A stretch of 64,000 nt of DNA from Sipunculus nudus (GCA_026874595.1 CM049317.1:51355618-51419617), one strand, 5' to 3'; positions 47,830 to 62,181 are shown, counted from the stretch's first letter. A program made the numbers and translations. The notes: generated by a model not told the origin, from the sequence alone.

Positions 47830-50800
47830 CAGGGTAACACAATTTATATAAATATGCCCATGAGTATGCTCCTCTACTGAGTTCATTATATACTGATCAC
47901 TACGGCTGGCAAGATATATTATTAATTGGTCAGTGACAGTTGAACGACACACATTTTGATCGCTTTATCAATGAACAAAATCATTATAATGTTAACACAC
48001 AGGTAGAGCAAACCGAACCGGGTTTAAGTATTTAACTGAATCTCTATCGTAACCCTAGCAATAAAGGCTTAAGCATATGCGAGGAAGCCTGAGGGCTGAC
48101 ATTTTAAGTATAATGGAATCAGTAACAAAAATGTTCTTTTATAGAATTATGTATAATGGTCGATAACAATAACAAGTTTTAATTGCAAGCTTAAAAGTAA
48201 GTTTTAATCAAATCATTAAACGTTTGATTCAAAAGGATAAAGTTCTCCCATTATCCTTTCAATCACATGGCCTGCAGTTTTTTTTTTTTTGGTTAGTTTT
48301 ACTGATATAATTTTGGCCTTGAAGTGAAATTCAATAAAATTCTTTTGAAGTGGTATCCGTATATTAAGGAAAGTTTTAACTAACGTGTAATTCAGTTATT
48401 AAAATAACTTTTACTTCTTTTCATTTCAGTAATCTGTTTATAGTGGTTTGGCACAATTGACTTTTACAGAAATTTGAAATGTAGCGAATATATAAATCCT
48501 GTAAATTTATATTAGCCAAATGTTCTTATTTATAAATAAGGAGTGAACCATATGTTTCAAGGGCTATAAATAGTAATCTGGTGATCCAATGAAGGCCTTT
48601 AAAAGTGTTATATAAGTTTTATAGAAAAATCTTTTCTATAACACAGAGATAATAAGATAAACGTTATTACCCGACAATGGATCTATCTAATTAAATTTAG
48701 TCAAACATTATATATAGATCATTACATAAAAAAATGATTTAAGAGTATGAATATGATCTCGTTCATAGATCCCTGGCTTAATTAGTGTTTGTGCGAGAGT
48801 GAAAGAGACAGTTTACATAATTATTGTTAATTCAAGGGAGACTGTGTGTAATTGTTCCTTGACCAACTACTTACAAGCAGATTCCTCATCTGTCTTTCTT
48901 CATTTTGCAGAATATAACATTTTCCTCTGCAAAGTTTAGTTATGGATGATTACGCAGGTCAGTTATGCATTTTATTGGGCTTACACAGGTGGGCGGTGTT
49001 TGGGTTGTTCCCGTATTATTAGTGTTCAAGCAATCCCTAATACTAAGTTACTAAGTAACTACTCTGGGAGAAGAACTAATTATCGGCTGGTCATAACGGT
49101 CACACGTCCATAACTCACTGTTTAAAACGTCATCCAACTGGTATCACTCTGTATCTTATAATAGTATTTGCTTAATAAACATTGAGATTTTTTTTTTTAA
49201 TTTAAAGAGCTCAATTCTGTGTTTTTTCCTATGTTCAAAGAATTCAGTTCCTATTGACACTACACCTACGTGTGTGTGTGTGTGTGTTTACGACAATAAA
49301 AATATTTTCAAAAACTGTTTTTCACTGAACTATATATATATTTATACATAGATTTCTTTTAAAAAGGTCCAGATAAATTGAACCTCATATTCTTACACTG
49401 GGCATGATTACTTCCCCGAGTATTACTAAGTATGGTAATATTTGCGAGCATTTAATATTCGCGAGTCAAGGTTGCCACTCGAATTGGCGAAAATTACATA
49501 CTCGCGAATAATCCGGTTCTACTTCATACACATTTTGATTGGTAAAACTTAATTATTTTATACCCGTACCTGAGACAAATGTAAGGAAAGTCAAATTTGA
49601 ATTGATCCAATATTACTTCCCTATTTTACTTATTGTTTTAATATTCAGTTAACTCGCGCATTTCTCACAAATAATGGCGGGAGGCCTATTTGTTATATAT
49701 GTATTGACACACAAGAGAACTGAAAGAAAGAAAGTTGACAGTTTATAATGATATCCTGTGTATTGCAGATAAGCAGTATTGACGACCTGCGCACATTGAC
49801 GTCAGGGGTTATCGAAAGCATATAGGTCACGTGCCAGGTGTTAATTTGGCTGTCATCCGTTGTCCATAAAAGGTGTTGTACCATATATGGCTACCTGTTT
49901 TGCAGAATGTTTTCCTAACCCCTATGACCCATGAGCGTCACATATGTCGTGAACGCAAGCGTGTTGGGATTTTCCCTTTGATTACAACTAAACTAGCGAA
50001 GTTAATGCCCGCTAAATGGCCAATGTAAACAATATTCGTGCCAAATCGTTACTGAGCTATTTCACAGCGTCACGCCATGCTCGTGATCAAATTATCAAGT
50101 GTTTATATCCTATGTAATCATGATGTACGTACCAACGACAGTTGGTAAACACGGACTATATTAGACATACATGCTGTGGAATAAGTACTCCCACGTTTCA
50201 AATTGAGATAATTCATACTGAGATATCCCGAAGGATACAGCTTTTCATTTAATAAGCAATATATTTGTAAAATGAGCAGCAATCACATAAAGGCTTACTT
50301 ATGACAATGCATATGCTTGAAAAATAAATACGTTATATGATACACCAAGGTCACTCTAGAAACTCTAGTACTGTACTTCTTAAAAGCAGGACCAACAGGG
50401 TGCGATTTTGCTTCTTTTTTTTCCCACTGAACGGCGTGCCCAATTATTCTGTGATTTATTCACAAGGGGTACAAGTATCTTCATATTATTTTCCATGATT
50501 TTCCGCCACCATTCCACATGCATACGCTGTGATTTGATATCAGTTTCCAACGATTAGCCACGCCTAGTCCTTAATGTGTTTTGTCATTAACTCGGTGTCA
50601 TGCCAACCAGTTTATTTTTAAGTAATGTGTTTAGTCCTTATCCATAAATTTGTTCACTCTGGAACAACCAGATTGGCATACCTGACAAACGTGAGTTTAA
50701 ATAAAATGAATGAAACCTGGATATTTCGAGTGAAAACGGCTGACACTGACAACATGGTGAGGTATTTCATAGTTATATCTATATTGTACTCAGTGTTAAT

Positions 50801-51030
50801 ACACATATAGAACTGGGAACCACCAGGATGAACAATTTTATGTCTTCTACAAACGCATGAGAAAAATTTAAATAGGATTTCTTGTTCAATACTGTTACTG
50901 AACCTAATATAAACAGATCACGTATGCGTGATGAACACAAATTCTGTAACGGAGATAAAAAAAATCAGATTCTGTAACACAATTAAGGCAGCGTGAAATG
51001 TCTAGGGAAATGAATAAAGAAGTGTTTTTT
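47830..51030. other. No supported gene
   Basis: Short unrelated reading frames. (GT)n at about 49270-49287. Confidence 0.5.
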
Positions 51031-51703
51031 TGTTAACAAATAACTATAATTTATTCTTAAAACAACCCTAACAATACAATACATTAACTCAATACACTTA
51101 TACAGTAAAAGAGCGGTACAGCAACAAGTCAATACAATCACAGAGAAAATAATGTATGTGCACAGTACCTGGATACCAACACCATCACAACGATAAGTCC
51201 TTTAAATGTAAACTCCCGGAGAATGACAGTCCAGTGGAAAGTTCTTGCAACAACCCAGAAAGTAAACTAAAGTCCAAATGCATAAAATCCAGGAGAAAGT
51301 CTTTGAAAATGTATAATTGTCGCATTCTTCGGATAAGGTTCTAGAATCTGACACACGCTTCTGCGTCCGCTGGAATCTTCTCTGCTCTCTGCCTTGCCGT
51401 TTCTAGAACACAGCCCCTTTCTATACCTTCACACCTCAAGCCAAGAATTTTCCACTTCTTGAACAGTCTATAAGATCTGTACAGTAAACACGCGTTTCAG
51501 GAATTCTCCAGAAAAACAGCGCTGTGTATCGCTACACACCAGGGTCATCACGTGACCCACGACCAGGCATGAAAACCCAAGGCTTACATGACAACGAGAG
51601 TTCAACCAGTACGGATTAAACATAGAATGTAATACGCGGCCAGGCACACGTGCCACAACAGGAGTTACGCCCGTGTAACATAATACAAAGAGCACCTGTA
51701 ACA
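51031..51703 (-). mobile_element. Probable solo LTR of an LTR retrotransposon
   Basis: On the minus strand it begins TGTTACAGGTGCTC and ends TTGTTAACA, so the ends are the short inverted pair TGTTA/TAACA. It is about 673 bp, with AATAAA shortly before its 3' end. No internal gag/pol sequence and no second LTR lie nearby. Flanking target duplications are not evident, so the call rests on ends and layout. Confidence 0.45.
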
Positions 51704-51812
51704 ATATATACATGTATTGAGGTGAAAAAAATATATATTATTACGATTCGTGTGATTCAACATGTTCGTATGATGATACTTATGGATTTTAGACAAATTA
51801 TATTTTCAAAAC

Positions 51813-51850
<38 letters not shown>

Positions 51851-54800
51851 TGGGCCCTCGCGATGCATGGGGTGCCGGTTACGGCTTCACAGACCAGACA
51901 TGACACCACTATTTTCAAACAGTTTGTCAGCTCTTCCAGAGCACAAAGCAGGCAATACATGTACCTGTCGACTGAACTCCTTTGTAAGTCTTATTACTCT
52001 CTTCTTTCGTTCATAGAATGAGTATTATATGCCAAGTCGATAAACAGCTGGTTTAAATTACCTAAATGGTGTTTTCATCATTTGCAGACCTTAAACTTAC
52101 AGTGTCAACGCTTAGTAATATCTGTCTGTGTGCCTGAGCGTGTGTATGTGGGCAAGGGTGTGCGTGTGTGTGACAGATGTTCACGCATGTGTCTTATATG
52201 TCTTAATGTTTTAGATGGATCACCCATCAGAATCCGGATTCGCTATTCTGATACAGAATTCCACGCTCACGAATCGTTTTGATTGAAGCCTTGCATACAC
52301 AATATCAATACGTTTTGGATCGGGTTTCGTATTTAATATAATGAATAGCCGAGGACTTAAAAATTGCAATATATAGGGGTGTAAGTGTGAACCATTCACA
52401 ATAAAAACATTGTATATGAAACTATAGGCACTCTGTTGACTATCATGTGTTGTGTGTATAAACAAGAACAACCGCAACATGTGAAGCACTTTGGATGTAC
52501 ATTCGTTTGATGTGTACTGATGAACGATTCCTGTCAGAAGTTTGCAAATCTATTGTTTATGTATATCAAGAACACTATTGCAATTTTTGGGTGAAAAGGA
52601 TATACCACTTGACACAAGCAACAAAAGATTGTCTTCGTCTATTCAAAGAACCAACGGAGAACAGAATTTATTAGAAAAATGCACAGAACACTGTGAGGTG
52701 CTTAGAAACTCACCAATAATGATCACTTATACTAAAGACATACTCGTAGTCAGATCTTTATTCTTTTGCAAATGAAGACCAAGTGGTCAATAAAGTTGCT
52801 TATGCGTGCTCTTGTTTCCTGAAAAAGAAAATTCCTAAAATTATGGCTAATGGACTACATTTTGTGTTGATAATTCACCATTCAAAACATTGAATTGCTT
52901 TTGTCCATTTTTCTTTGCAAACTTGTAAAATCCTTAATCTATTTACTCTCAACATGTACATTGAAATAAAAACTGGCCCATATTGTTTTACTCAAGGAGT
53001 TCATTGAACAATTTTATTGCCTACTTGAAACCGAAATCAGATAGATAAACACGGCTCATAAAAAGCAGCTTACACCTTGCTGTTAACCTTGTCAAAACAG
53101 CTACAGCGACAAAAGGGGAGGCCGCACTTCTTAGCAAACAACTATTGCTGGTGAGATTCCAACACTACCACTAATTGAAATAATCATAAAAAATTTCAAA
53201 TTTGAACTTTTTCCTAAACAAGTACCACAAGTGGCAGGTCATATAACTATAGTGTAAAAGCAATACAGAAAAAAAACATGGTATCTGGATGGGATGGCGT
53301 TCGAATTCTTGTTGATGGATTCCGGGATACCCGCCCTGGCACTCCTTCGGCAACATGTCAGTTAAAGCAGTGTTACCGCTTAGGTCTAAATAAAAAAAAG
53401 AACTTAAGAGAATGAAGGAGACAGAGGCGAATATTGAAAAGCTGTACAATTTTATGCCACGACAGATATATCCGTTATACAAGATTTTGGCATTATTAAA
53501 TTCCGCTATCAAAGAACTTGACTATAATAACCCAGAACATGTCTATAATGCATCCGTTATCCAAGAAATTTACTATATTTAACTACACTATTTCTAATAT
53601 ATGGAGCAACGTCCCAGAAATCAAACCTCTGTTGCTTTTGTTGTCTATGTACAAGCAGGCAGCGGTGAGTGATGTTCACGAAGACTTTAACTACTCCAGT
53701 GCAAACTGTACGTCTTGATATACTATAACAAATATTTACAACATATTCTATACACAGATACACAGAGATATATAAACCACCTTCAGTTATAAAATATATT
53801 TATGTCTACCCATTATGTGTTTTTAAACTAATGTTCGGCATATGAGAATATATTATTCCTCACCTTGAAATAAGTTGCGACCAAGTAACCATGCATGTGG
53901 ACAGGTGTACTGTAGTTGAGCAACTGTTGCATGCTGAAATTAGCCCCTCATATATAAGGAGAGGCTAATGTCATTGTCGTCTTATCAGTATGAGAGAGCA
54001 CACGTCACCTGACAGTCACACCTGTAGCCTAATATGGTAGCTTAAACAAAGGTATGACGTTAGTTTCTCTGATGCAAGCGAGTAATTTTCCACAAAAACA
54101 AGACTGTAAATAAACAAAAATTATATAATCAGTTAGGATGATGTCTCTAGCAATAGCTTCAGTGTGCCCCCCCCCCCCCCCCGCCCCTCCTCCTTCCTCA
54201 GGTATAAATAGAGCCTTTAGTATGTTCCATTGTCTTTTTGTTTATCTGGTTAACATGTAGTGTCGTATTTTTTGTATGGTCTTAGAAGCTCAATTGTGCC
54301 TGTCACTCGGGTGTAGATTTTGTCACAGGATCAGAAAATTTAACACTTAGGTAAAAAAAGATAATGAATGACAGCACTTCATGTTTATCAATTACAATAA
54401 TAAAAACAATAAATGTAAGTTAGCCAACAATCAAGAATAAATGCAGCTATGTACAGGTGGGTATCATGAGCCACAAAACTCCATGTCTGTCTGAGGAGGC
54501 AGGGCTGGCCACAACTAGCTGATGAGATATGCATCACCAAGCTAATAAGCAAAGATGTCAACCATTTAGAATACTTTATTATTGTGTCCTGTAACACAAA
54601 CTGTTATCTAAACCTGTCAGATCTGTATAGATATTCATATCCCCATACTTTATTCGAGTAAATCATTATTTACACTAGGCTTTCAAATGAGTTTTAACGA
54701 TGTGAGGGCATACACGACAGGCTTGTCTCGTAATATTCTCGAGATAACCTTAATGCATGTGCAAGTTTTATGTATATAAATGCTTCCGTTTGTTATTTTA

Positions 54801-54914
54801 CAAACATATTGTTTTGAACTAAATTCAAATGCCAACAAGGTCACCTTAAAGCGGAGCTGCCCCTCCCACGAGGCACAATTAGAAAGGTTGTATTACACGG
54901 TGTGAAAATGAGGA
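51704..54914. other. No supported gene
   Basis: (GA)n at 51817-51846. C-run at about 54167-54182. Several short frames, including antisense 53171-53512, without recognised homology. Confidence 0.5.
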
Positions 54915-55528
54915 GGGCAGTTCTCTGGCCTTGACCTTTGACATTGTGACCTCAAACTCAAAAGGGTTTTTCATACATGGGTGGGTGAGGCACATGAGTA
55001 AGATAAAAGGTTTTGGTCAAATGGTTCGTCTTAAAAGGGTCCTCAAGTGTTTTCATGAAGTTGGTCCTGTAGCCTTGACCTTTGAACCCGAGATCTCAAA
55101 ATCAATAGAGTACTTCGTCTGTCAGTGAGTGAGCCATATCTGCAAGATGAAATATTTTTGTCTAAAGGTTTGGCTTAAAATGGGTCAATAAATTTTTCAT
55201 AAAGTGGGTCTTGTAGCTTTGTCCTTACCCCGTGACCTCAAAATCGATAGAGTTCTTCATCCACGGGTGGGTCAGCCATATATGCAGGATGAAAGCTTTA
55301 GGTGATATGATTTGGCTTAAAATAGGTCCACACAATTTTTGAAAGAAGTGGGTCCTATGGCCCTGACCCTGTGACCTGAGCCATATATGCAAGATAAGGT
55401 TTTGGTCAAACGGTTTTGCTTGAAAACGATCCCCAAGCCTATTCCGGCGCCGGACGGACAGACGGACAGACGCATGAACGGCGGCGTAACCATATCCCCT
55501 CCTGCAACTTCGTTGCGGAGGGATAATT
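54915..55528 (+). repeat. Molluscan-type tandem repeat with GGACGGACAGAC tail
   Basis: About four units of roughly 145 bp with tagccttgacctttgaacc, gtgacctcaaaatcgataga and 'tggcttaaaatgggtc', ending ccggacggacagacggacag, then cctcctgcaacttcgttgcg. I recall such repeats as common in molluscan genomes; this was not checked. Confidence 0.75.
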
Positions 55529-55529
55529 A

Positions 55530-56677
55530 AAATAAGTAATTGATTAATACAATTGATTAAATGTTTACGGCTTCAGTGCATCATTCTTATATTTACACTG
55601 AATACTCCGTATTAATTTACCTTCACAATGTAATACAGCCAAAGAACATATAATAACAAACATTGTATTATAACAAAGATAAGAAGGACTTTCCAGTTCA
55701 GTTCGGTTTACCCCATCCGCCACCTATCATTATTATATACGGTCAGTGTTCTATGGCATAAAGGTTTCAATATCGTTTGATGATTAACCGAATCTCTTAC
55801 TTCGATAGGAATCCCGTTAAGTGTCACAATCTGAGATCATAATTAACAGTACAGAAATCCTTACTGAAAAGCTACAAATACATGTAAATAGTGGATGCGT
55901 CAAAGTCTAAAAATGGCCAGAGGAATTACGCTTACCGTGATGATAGATTACCTAATAAGATCAATGACAACATGCATTAGCATAAGTCTCGCTTCCTTTC
56001 GATATTCCCTGACCTTAGATTACCACATCGTATGCAGTAAACTGCTTTTCACGTTGCCCGTTTGTTTTTATTATATATATTTGATATATAACTATCTTTA
56101 GATTGAATCTCGCTTCGACCAACGACAGAGCACATGCGTGCATACATAACCAAATACATGCACCTGTTATATGGCATATGTGAATACACGCGTAAATGCT
56201 CATACAAGCATATGCATACACCCATCTTATACTTTTGGTCCGTTTTTATACATTTGGTCCATGTGTCCTCAATGTTCTCTGAAACCACGTTGTGTAGGAC
56301 ACTGTGTTATACCTCATTTTGAAGGTTTTTCTCACAGTGACCTCGCAGATATGAAAATCAATAATTTTTATTGTCCTCATCATTTCTTTCATCATTTCGA
56401 GAAATGTTTGCGTGGTTTTAAAATTGCTTTGAGGCTTATACCGAAAACAGCCGAACTGCCTTCGACAAAGATGGGAATGTTTCCGTGCTCGATTGATGAT
56501 CTACACAATACAAGCAGGCGTGTGACACAATCGTAGGATTAAGGTCTAATGTGCATATGAATTACCTTTGCATATTAATAACCCCTGCTGTCAGTGACGG
56601 ATTAAAACATGTTTGGTCTTACATATGACCCAGTCACTGGGCCGCTTGCATGGTCAGTAAATGTGACTATTGATTTA
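55530..56677. other. No supported gene
   Basis: Several overlapping short frames at 55895-56536 on both strands. None has a recognisable domain. Confidence 0.5.
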
Positions 56678-56842
56678 GGAAGTGTCTAATCCAGGATGAG
56701 TAATGACAAAACCTAATTAAGGTCGCATGCAAGATCTTGAAAAAGGGGGGGGGGGCGGCTTCCAAGCCGTAAATATTGGTCTGAAACCATTAAAGAGTTG
56801 CGGCGGCTGAAACGGAGGGAAAGGGGGAGTTAATACATCCTA
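56678..56842 (-). repeat. Dispersed GGATCC-ended short element, inverted copy 4
   Basis: In reverse it gives ccctttccctccgtttcagc, then a C-run and 'ggttttgtcatta', matching the interior of copies 1-3 with divergence. Confidence 0.45.
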
Positions 56843-56898
56843 ACCCCGATAAAAAGCCCGGTTACCGGGTTTGTCAGGTAGTCGTTATATTTTTAATA

Positions 56899-56935
<37 letters not shown>

Positions 56936-56999
56936 CACATTATACTTTATGCATTTAAATAACATTTTAATTTCTTATATAACTTTTTTTTAATTGTAT

Positions 57000-58830
57000 G
57001 TAACATGAACATAAATAATCCGTCGGACATTCCTGAGAGACCAATACGCATGTATGGTGAAATATCTTTATCAGAAATGTTAACTCCTCTTTTGATAACC
57101 CTTGGCCTTAATGTACCGAGCGATCGAGGAGTGTGTTGTATGTGTCAGATGGATTTTTCTTAAAGAAGCCATGTTAGCCATACTTATTATGCCATAAAAT
57201 AATCGTGGGCTCTGCCAAAGCAGAACCAGTTGATGGGAAAAGAAATTATATTTTTAAGTGAGATAGTCATGATGGGTAATACGCCCACCTGCAATGGTAC
57301 CTTCGGATATTCCGTGATTTATATGTAATTGAAAATACAATACCTCGCCTACTGGGAAAGGTATAATCAGTTTTAATATATGATAATTCCTTACACTTGC
57401 AATGATGATATATTAAGGAAAATTTCTCTTCCTGCTCTACCCTGATACTCTTATTCCTCAAAGGCAAAAACAAAAAATATCAAATGGTCACGTGATGACA
57501 GCCACGACACAAAACGGACACAAAGGAGTAAAGTCTACCAGCTAAGGGCGTGATATGAATTCACTCATATCGCCCTGATATTACAAAACAGTTCATGCAA
57601 ACTGGGTCTAGGGAAAGAGCACAGGGCTCTAGGCCAGAAGGTGGTGAGTTCCAATTTCCGCCGAGGATTGGCGAGATTTTCCACGGTCGCCCGACCCTAA
57701 GTGAGCGCTCTTCAAGCTTAGTGAGAAGAATTTGCCTTGCAGGTTTATAAGCTTTGTAACCGTTTTCCTTTGTACCTTATTCTCGAAGGATTTGACAACC
57801 AGGGCCATTTTAGAGGAGAAGTTACTTCTGTGAATATCCATAAATTGATGGCTAACCCTGCTGGAGCCTTTTACTTGAAATGGCCACTCACACAAACTTA
57901 AAAGCAAAAAGGAGCACTATATGACCTAGAAAGACATATGATTTTTCATTTCAAACAATTTCTGGCATGACAAATATATCATATTGGATAGTGTAAAGTT
58001 TCAGGGTCACCTTCACGTCTAACTCCAGAATGTCCGAAGGTATCACCTTGTTAAAACATATGCATTACATGTAGTTTCTACAACAGTTGATACAGCCTTG
58101 TGCCACTGCCAACAAATTATTTCATTCAAAGTCCATAAATATTGTCATTTAAATTTTCAGGATTATTTTGACCTCCAATTATCAAAACTGGGATGTGACA
58201 CCTTCTTAAAAAAAATCAAGGTTTGTATCTTATCCACCAGATGACTTAGAAACCCAAATAAGGTGCCGAGTTGCAGAAATTCTGGGTTACCAAAACCACT
58301 GAATGAATTATTGTAGAGTTTCAGCATCACATGACCTGTGAGTCCCAGATGGCCGTAATGGTCAGCTTGGTAATCTTTGTTAAATATAATATATTATACT
58401 ATATAATGTATTCGCTAGAAGGATAAAAGAGGTGTCATTGTCAACTCAGCGGGGCTTGGCAAATTCATCGGAATTGTTATTTTTGAGATTGAAGACCTTT
58501 CTGCTCCTAGTCCAGGTTTATTAACCAAAGAATGACATTTAAACGTAATGCGTTTGAAAAATATTTTAGTTGTTACGCGAACAGACAAAATAGAATGGAA
58601 ATCTCCTCTTAGACCCATAAAGATTTATGATGACATATCTTGATAACAATTTGTGACGACATACATTGCCATAAGTTAAGTCCAATATTGAAAACTCTTG
58701 ACCTTAATGTACCATACGACCGTGCAGTGTGCCGTATATGTTATATGGATGTTTGTTAAATACGCAATGGGGACCAATAGTACTGCCATGCCATAAAAGC
58801 GCCATACGTTTGCAATGACTGTCACTAGCT
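57000..58830. repeat. Diverged direct duplication of about 120 bp
   Basis: 57100-57200 (ggccttaatgtaccgagcga...tatgccataaaataat) resembles 58700-58805 (gaccttaatgtaccatacga...catgccataaaagcg). The (AT)n at 56899-56933 lies just outside. The intervening DNA holds a SINE copy and no supported gene. Confidence 0.5.
57597..57735 (+). repeat. tRNA-derived SINE copy
   Basis: 'ggtggtgagttccaatttcc' stands at the B-box position, followed by ccgaggattggcgagatttt and gtgagcgctcttcaagctta, as in the 28.4-kb copy. Confidence 0.65.
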
Positions 58831-60622
58831 ATTCCGTCAGTTACTTAAAGGTACTCATTCACCTACATTTTGAAAATGAATGTATGTGATTTCTGGCTTC
58901 CTCTGTGTATATATTATTGTATATAAGGGTAATTTTGGTTGTGAAAAATTCTTATAATATATACGGAGGTAGAAAGGTCACTTGTTGCAAAATGCCATTT
59001 GCAAAGCTCTGGCTTATCTGACTTGCAGCCAGATGGCCTTGTTGAATTTGATATATTTTGTTGGCCCCTACATATTATATACACGATATAAACAATACAA
59101 GCAGCTTGTGAGCGGTGATATCCACGTTTTCTGGCCATTTGTTATAAGGCTCATCGGGATTAGTTTATAATGGTCACCTAAGTGACTGGGCCCCTATAAT
59201 TTGCTAAATGAAGAATTGGCCATCAAGTTTCTATATAATCGTAAATGAAGTGAATATTACTAAAAAAATATTTAATTTTTAACAAGGACAATAATTGCAT
59301 GACAGATATGTAGTTCCTCTTTACAAAGAGATACAAATATAACTGTTAATGCAAAGCAAATTGGCAATAATTTAAAAGTATATTAAACATTATGACACCG
59401 AGAAGTAAACTGCTTCTAAAAATGGCAAAACTGAGGCTCATAGAGAAAATGGGATACTCCTCATAATTTGTCATAACAGCCCAACAGAGTTGGAATTCCC
59501 TTTTCTTATTCTTAAAAAATACCTTCCTGGTCAACATGTGCATGTCTGCGTGCATGTATACATATGTACTTATATATATATATATATATATACATATATA
59601 TGCTTTCATGTTTGATGTGCTTCAATGTTTTACATTTATGTATACTATATATATTACATGTATGTGTATTATATGTGACTTTGTATGTACATTGTATATG
59701 TTTTATGTTTGTATTTGGTTACAATACCTTAAGGTATGATGTTACTGTTTCCATTGAAAAAAAAACTATTACGTCAGTTTAATCGACTAATAAAGATCTC
59801 ATTGAATTTTGTTGCACTCTATAATAAAAAAAATAGTGTAACTTAAAGACGAGATCCCTGCTTCAGTGGCTGTTATGTATTTGTTTCATTTAACAAACCG
59901 GACAATTGGCCTGCCCTTTTGAACTTTTTACACTGAGTCCGGAAAAACGAGGGCTGTTTACAGGACAATAATGACATTACAAAGGTCGATGACGAAGACG
60001 TCGCATTGACTGACGTAACCAACTGAATCGCTGGGCTGCTGAATATATCGCAGTCATTGTGAACCGTCTTGCAATATTTTGGATTATTTATCTCATACGA
60101 ATTAAGTGCCATGCAGGTTGGACATTATTATTCACTCGGTAGTCGGAGTAATGGCTTCTGCAACCTTTGGCCTAGAACATTTTATACTGTCTCCTTTGTA
60201 TAAAAAAAATATACCGGAAAAACATGCCGACATAGGTACTGGTATGGAATTCACATTTTCTGTTTGGGAGAGCTCTCCCAATATATGCAAATTTTATTAT
60301 TGTCAGGTGACTCGCGGTTTACAGTAATATCGGCGATGGGCTGCACGTAACAGTTATGCTCATGATTATTCATTACATGCTAGGTTAATAATTTTTTTGG
60401 TCACCCTGTGAGCGGGTACGGGAAATAGCGGGCTCCAAAATCAGAACAAAGTTGTTGACCAAGTTTAATGCCTGTAATGTGACAAAAGTGCAACAATATA
60501 AATGCTGTGTAGCACTCGGGTATCGACATGGTAAACTGCGCCGATTCCCTTGCTTCACCTCTACTTATATTATGTGACCTCTGACCTTCAATTAAAATAA
60601 CAAGAACCGGGTAGCCCTATTA
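58831..60622. other. No supported gene
   Basis: Short frames and (TA)n at about 59573-59607. Confidence 0.5.
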
Positions 60623-61142
60623 ACGGAGCCCGGGAGACGACATGGTGAAAAACATTTATCAATTCGTGCGCACGAATTACTAATCCGTGCGCACGAATTA
60701 CTAGGTGTAAAAAATATTTTTCCAAGGTGGCAAAAAATATTTATTAATTCGTGCGCACGAATTACTAATCCGTGCGTACGAATTACTAATTCGTGGCCAC
60801 GAATTAGTGACCAATGAGAACAGCTCTCTTATGTTGCTGGCTCAATGCTCATTGGCTACTAATTCGTGCGCACGAGTTATTAATTTGTGCGCTCGAATTA
60901 CTAGCCAATGAGAAGCAAGCACACATCGACTCAGTCTAGGCACAGGCTGGCAGTGTCAGGGGGCACACACGGTTGTCAAAATGAAGCCCAGCGCTTTCCG
61001 ACAGTTCCGTGACTTCCTACCTTGGAAAATTCGGAACTCTGTATATTGAAAATAGAAAGGGCTTTAAGCAATACTTAAAGAATATAAATATAAAACTCAC
61101 AGATCCAGTTGCCGTGCATAGTGGGAAATTTCATCGTTCGGG

Positions 61143-62057
61143 CATAATGGGAACATTATTATAGACAAAGCCGATCAGGCTGAAATTTTTAACTGTTATT
61201 TTGCTTCACAAAGTTCTCAATCGCCATTTGATAGTGATGCTAAATTGCAAATTACGCATAAACTAGGTGAAATGAACTTCACAGAACTTCTCATGTCATA
61301 TTTGGGATTCCATTTCCTGACAGGAACACATTAACATGATATGTTTGAAAGCCAATAAGCGTTTGGAAATTTTGAAAAAAATTATAAATTCCAATTCTCT
61401 ATGAAAGTTTTAGGTCGTATGTATAAATAATTAATACATCTAGTACTGGAGTATGGTGTTTTAATATTAAACAATTGTTCTGTCAGACAATCATACCAAC
61501 TTGAGAGTATACAACGGAAAGCATGTTTAACATGTACTGGAGCGCTCTCGACTTCCAGCACTGGAGCTATGGTAAAAGAGCTATAATGGTCAAGTATAAA
61601 AATAAGAAGAGAGTTGGCTATACAATCCACATTTTATGAAATGATTAACGGACTAGCACCAGATTATCTGCTTATATATTAACTCAAACTCTGTCTCATG
61701 CTTCGCCCTATACAGTCCGCGCATATCGCATTTGCTAAAGATACTGAGGTTCAAACGGAAAGACTGTCGCTTTTCTTTCCTTCCAATTTTCTTTTCTTTC
61801 CTTTCAATAGCCTGCAAACTTTGGAACAGTGTCATATATTAAAGTCTACTTCAATCGATTCCTTTAAGGAAAATGTTCGTGACTGTTTAAACCCTGCCTC
61901 TCGAAAAAAAATATACAGTTATCATTGCGACAATCATCGTCAACATGAAATTATCCATACTCGGTTACGACTAGGTGCCAGTTACTTAAATCAATACCTA
62001 TTTTCAATAGGAAAAACTGATGTTTTTAAACTAATTGATTTGCTCGATATGGACTGA
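61143..62057 (+). pseudogene. Decayed non-LTR retrotransposon (LINE) reverse-transcriptase fragments
   Basis: Three pieces in order. 61143-61334 reads NGNIIIDKADQAEIFNCYF, like the region just before the RT domain. 61431-61682 reads LVLEYGVLILNNCS, LESIQRKACLTCTGA and MINGLAPDYL, with an internal stop. 61698-62057 reads FFPSNFLFF, SIDSFKENV and HTRLRLGASYLNQYLFSIGK. The motif order matches the C-terminal part of CR1/Jockey-type pol proteins. The central RT catalytic part is deleted. Clearly non-functional. Confidence 0.7.
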
Positions 62058-62134
62058 GACGTACGCCTACCAGTAATAATATATGTATAAGTATCAGTTA
62101 ATGTGGAATGTCAATCTGTATTAACGTATATTAA

Positions 62135-62135
<1 letters not shown>

Positions 62136-62179
<44 letters not shown>
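62136..62179. repeat. (TA)n microsatellite
   Basis: About 44 bp of perfect TA inside the palindrome-ended element, after the LINE fragment. Confidence 0.95.

Positions 62180-62181
<2 letters not shown>

Noticed and set aside
53171-53512. 113-codon antisense frame with a hydrophobic stretch
   Set aside because: Its start and end show no signal peptide cleavage context or splice sites, and no family is recognisable.
53518-53718. Frame ending AAVSDVHEDFNYSSANC, resembling CTLD exon 3
   Set aside because: Only about five residues match. Cys spacing and splice sites are missing, so chance is likelier than a relic exon.
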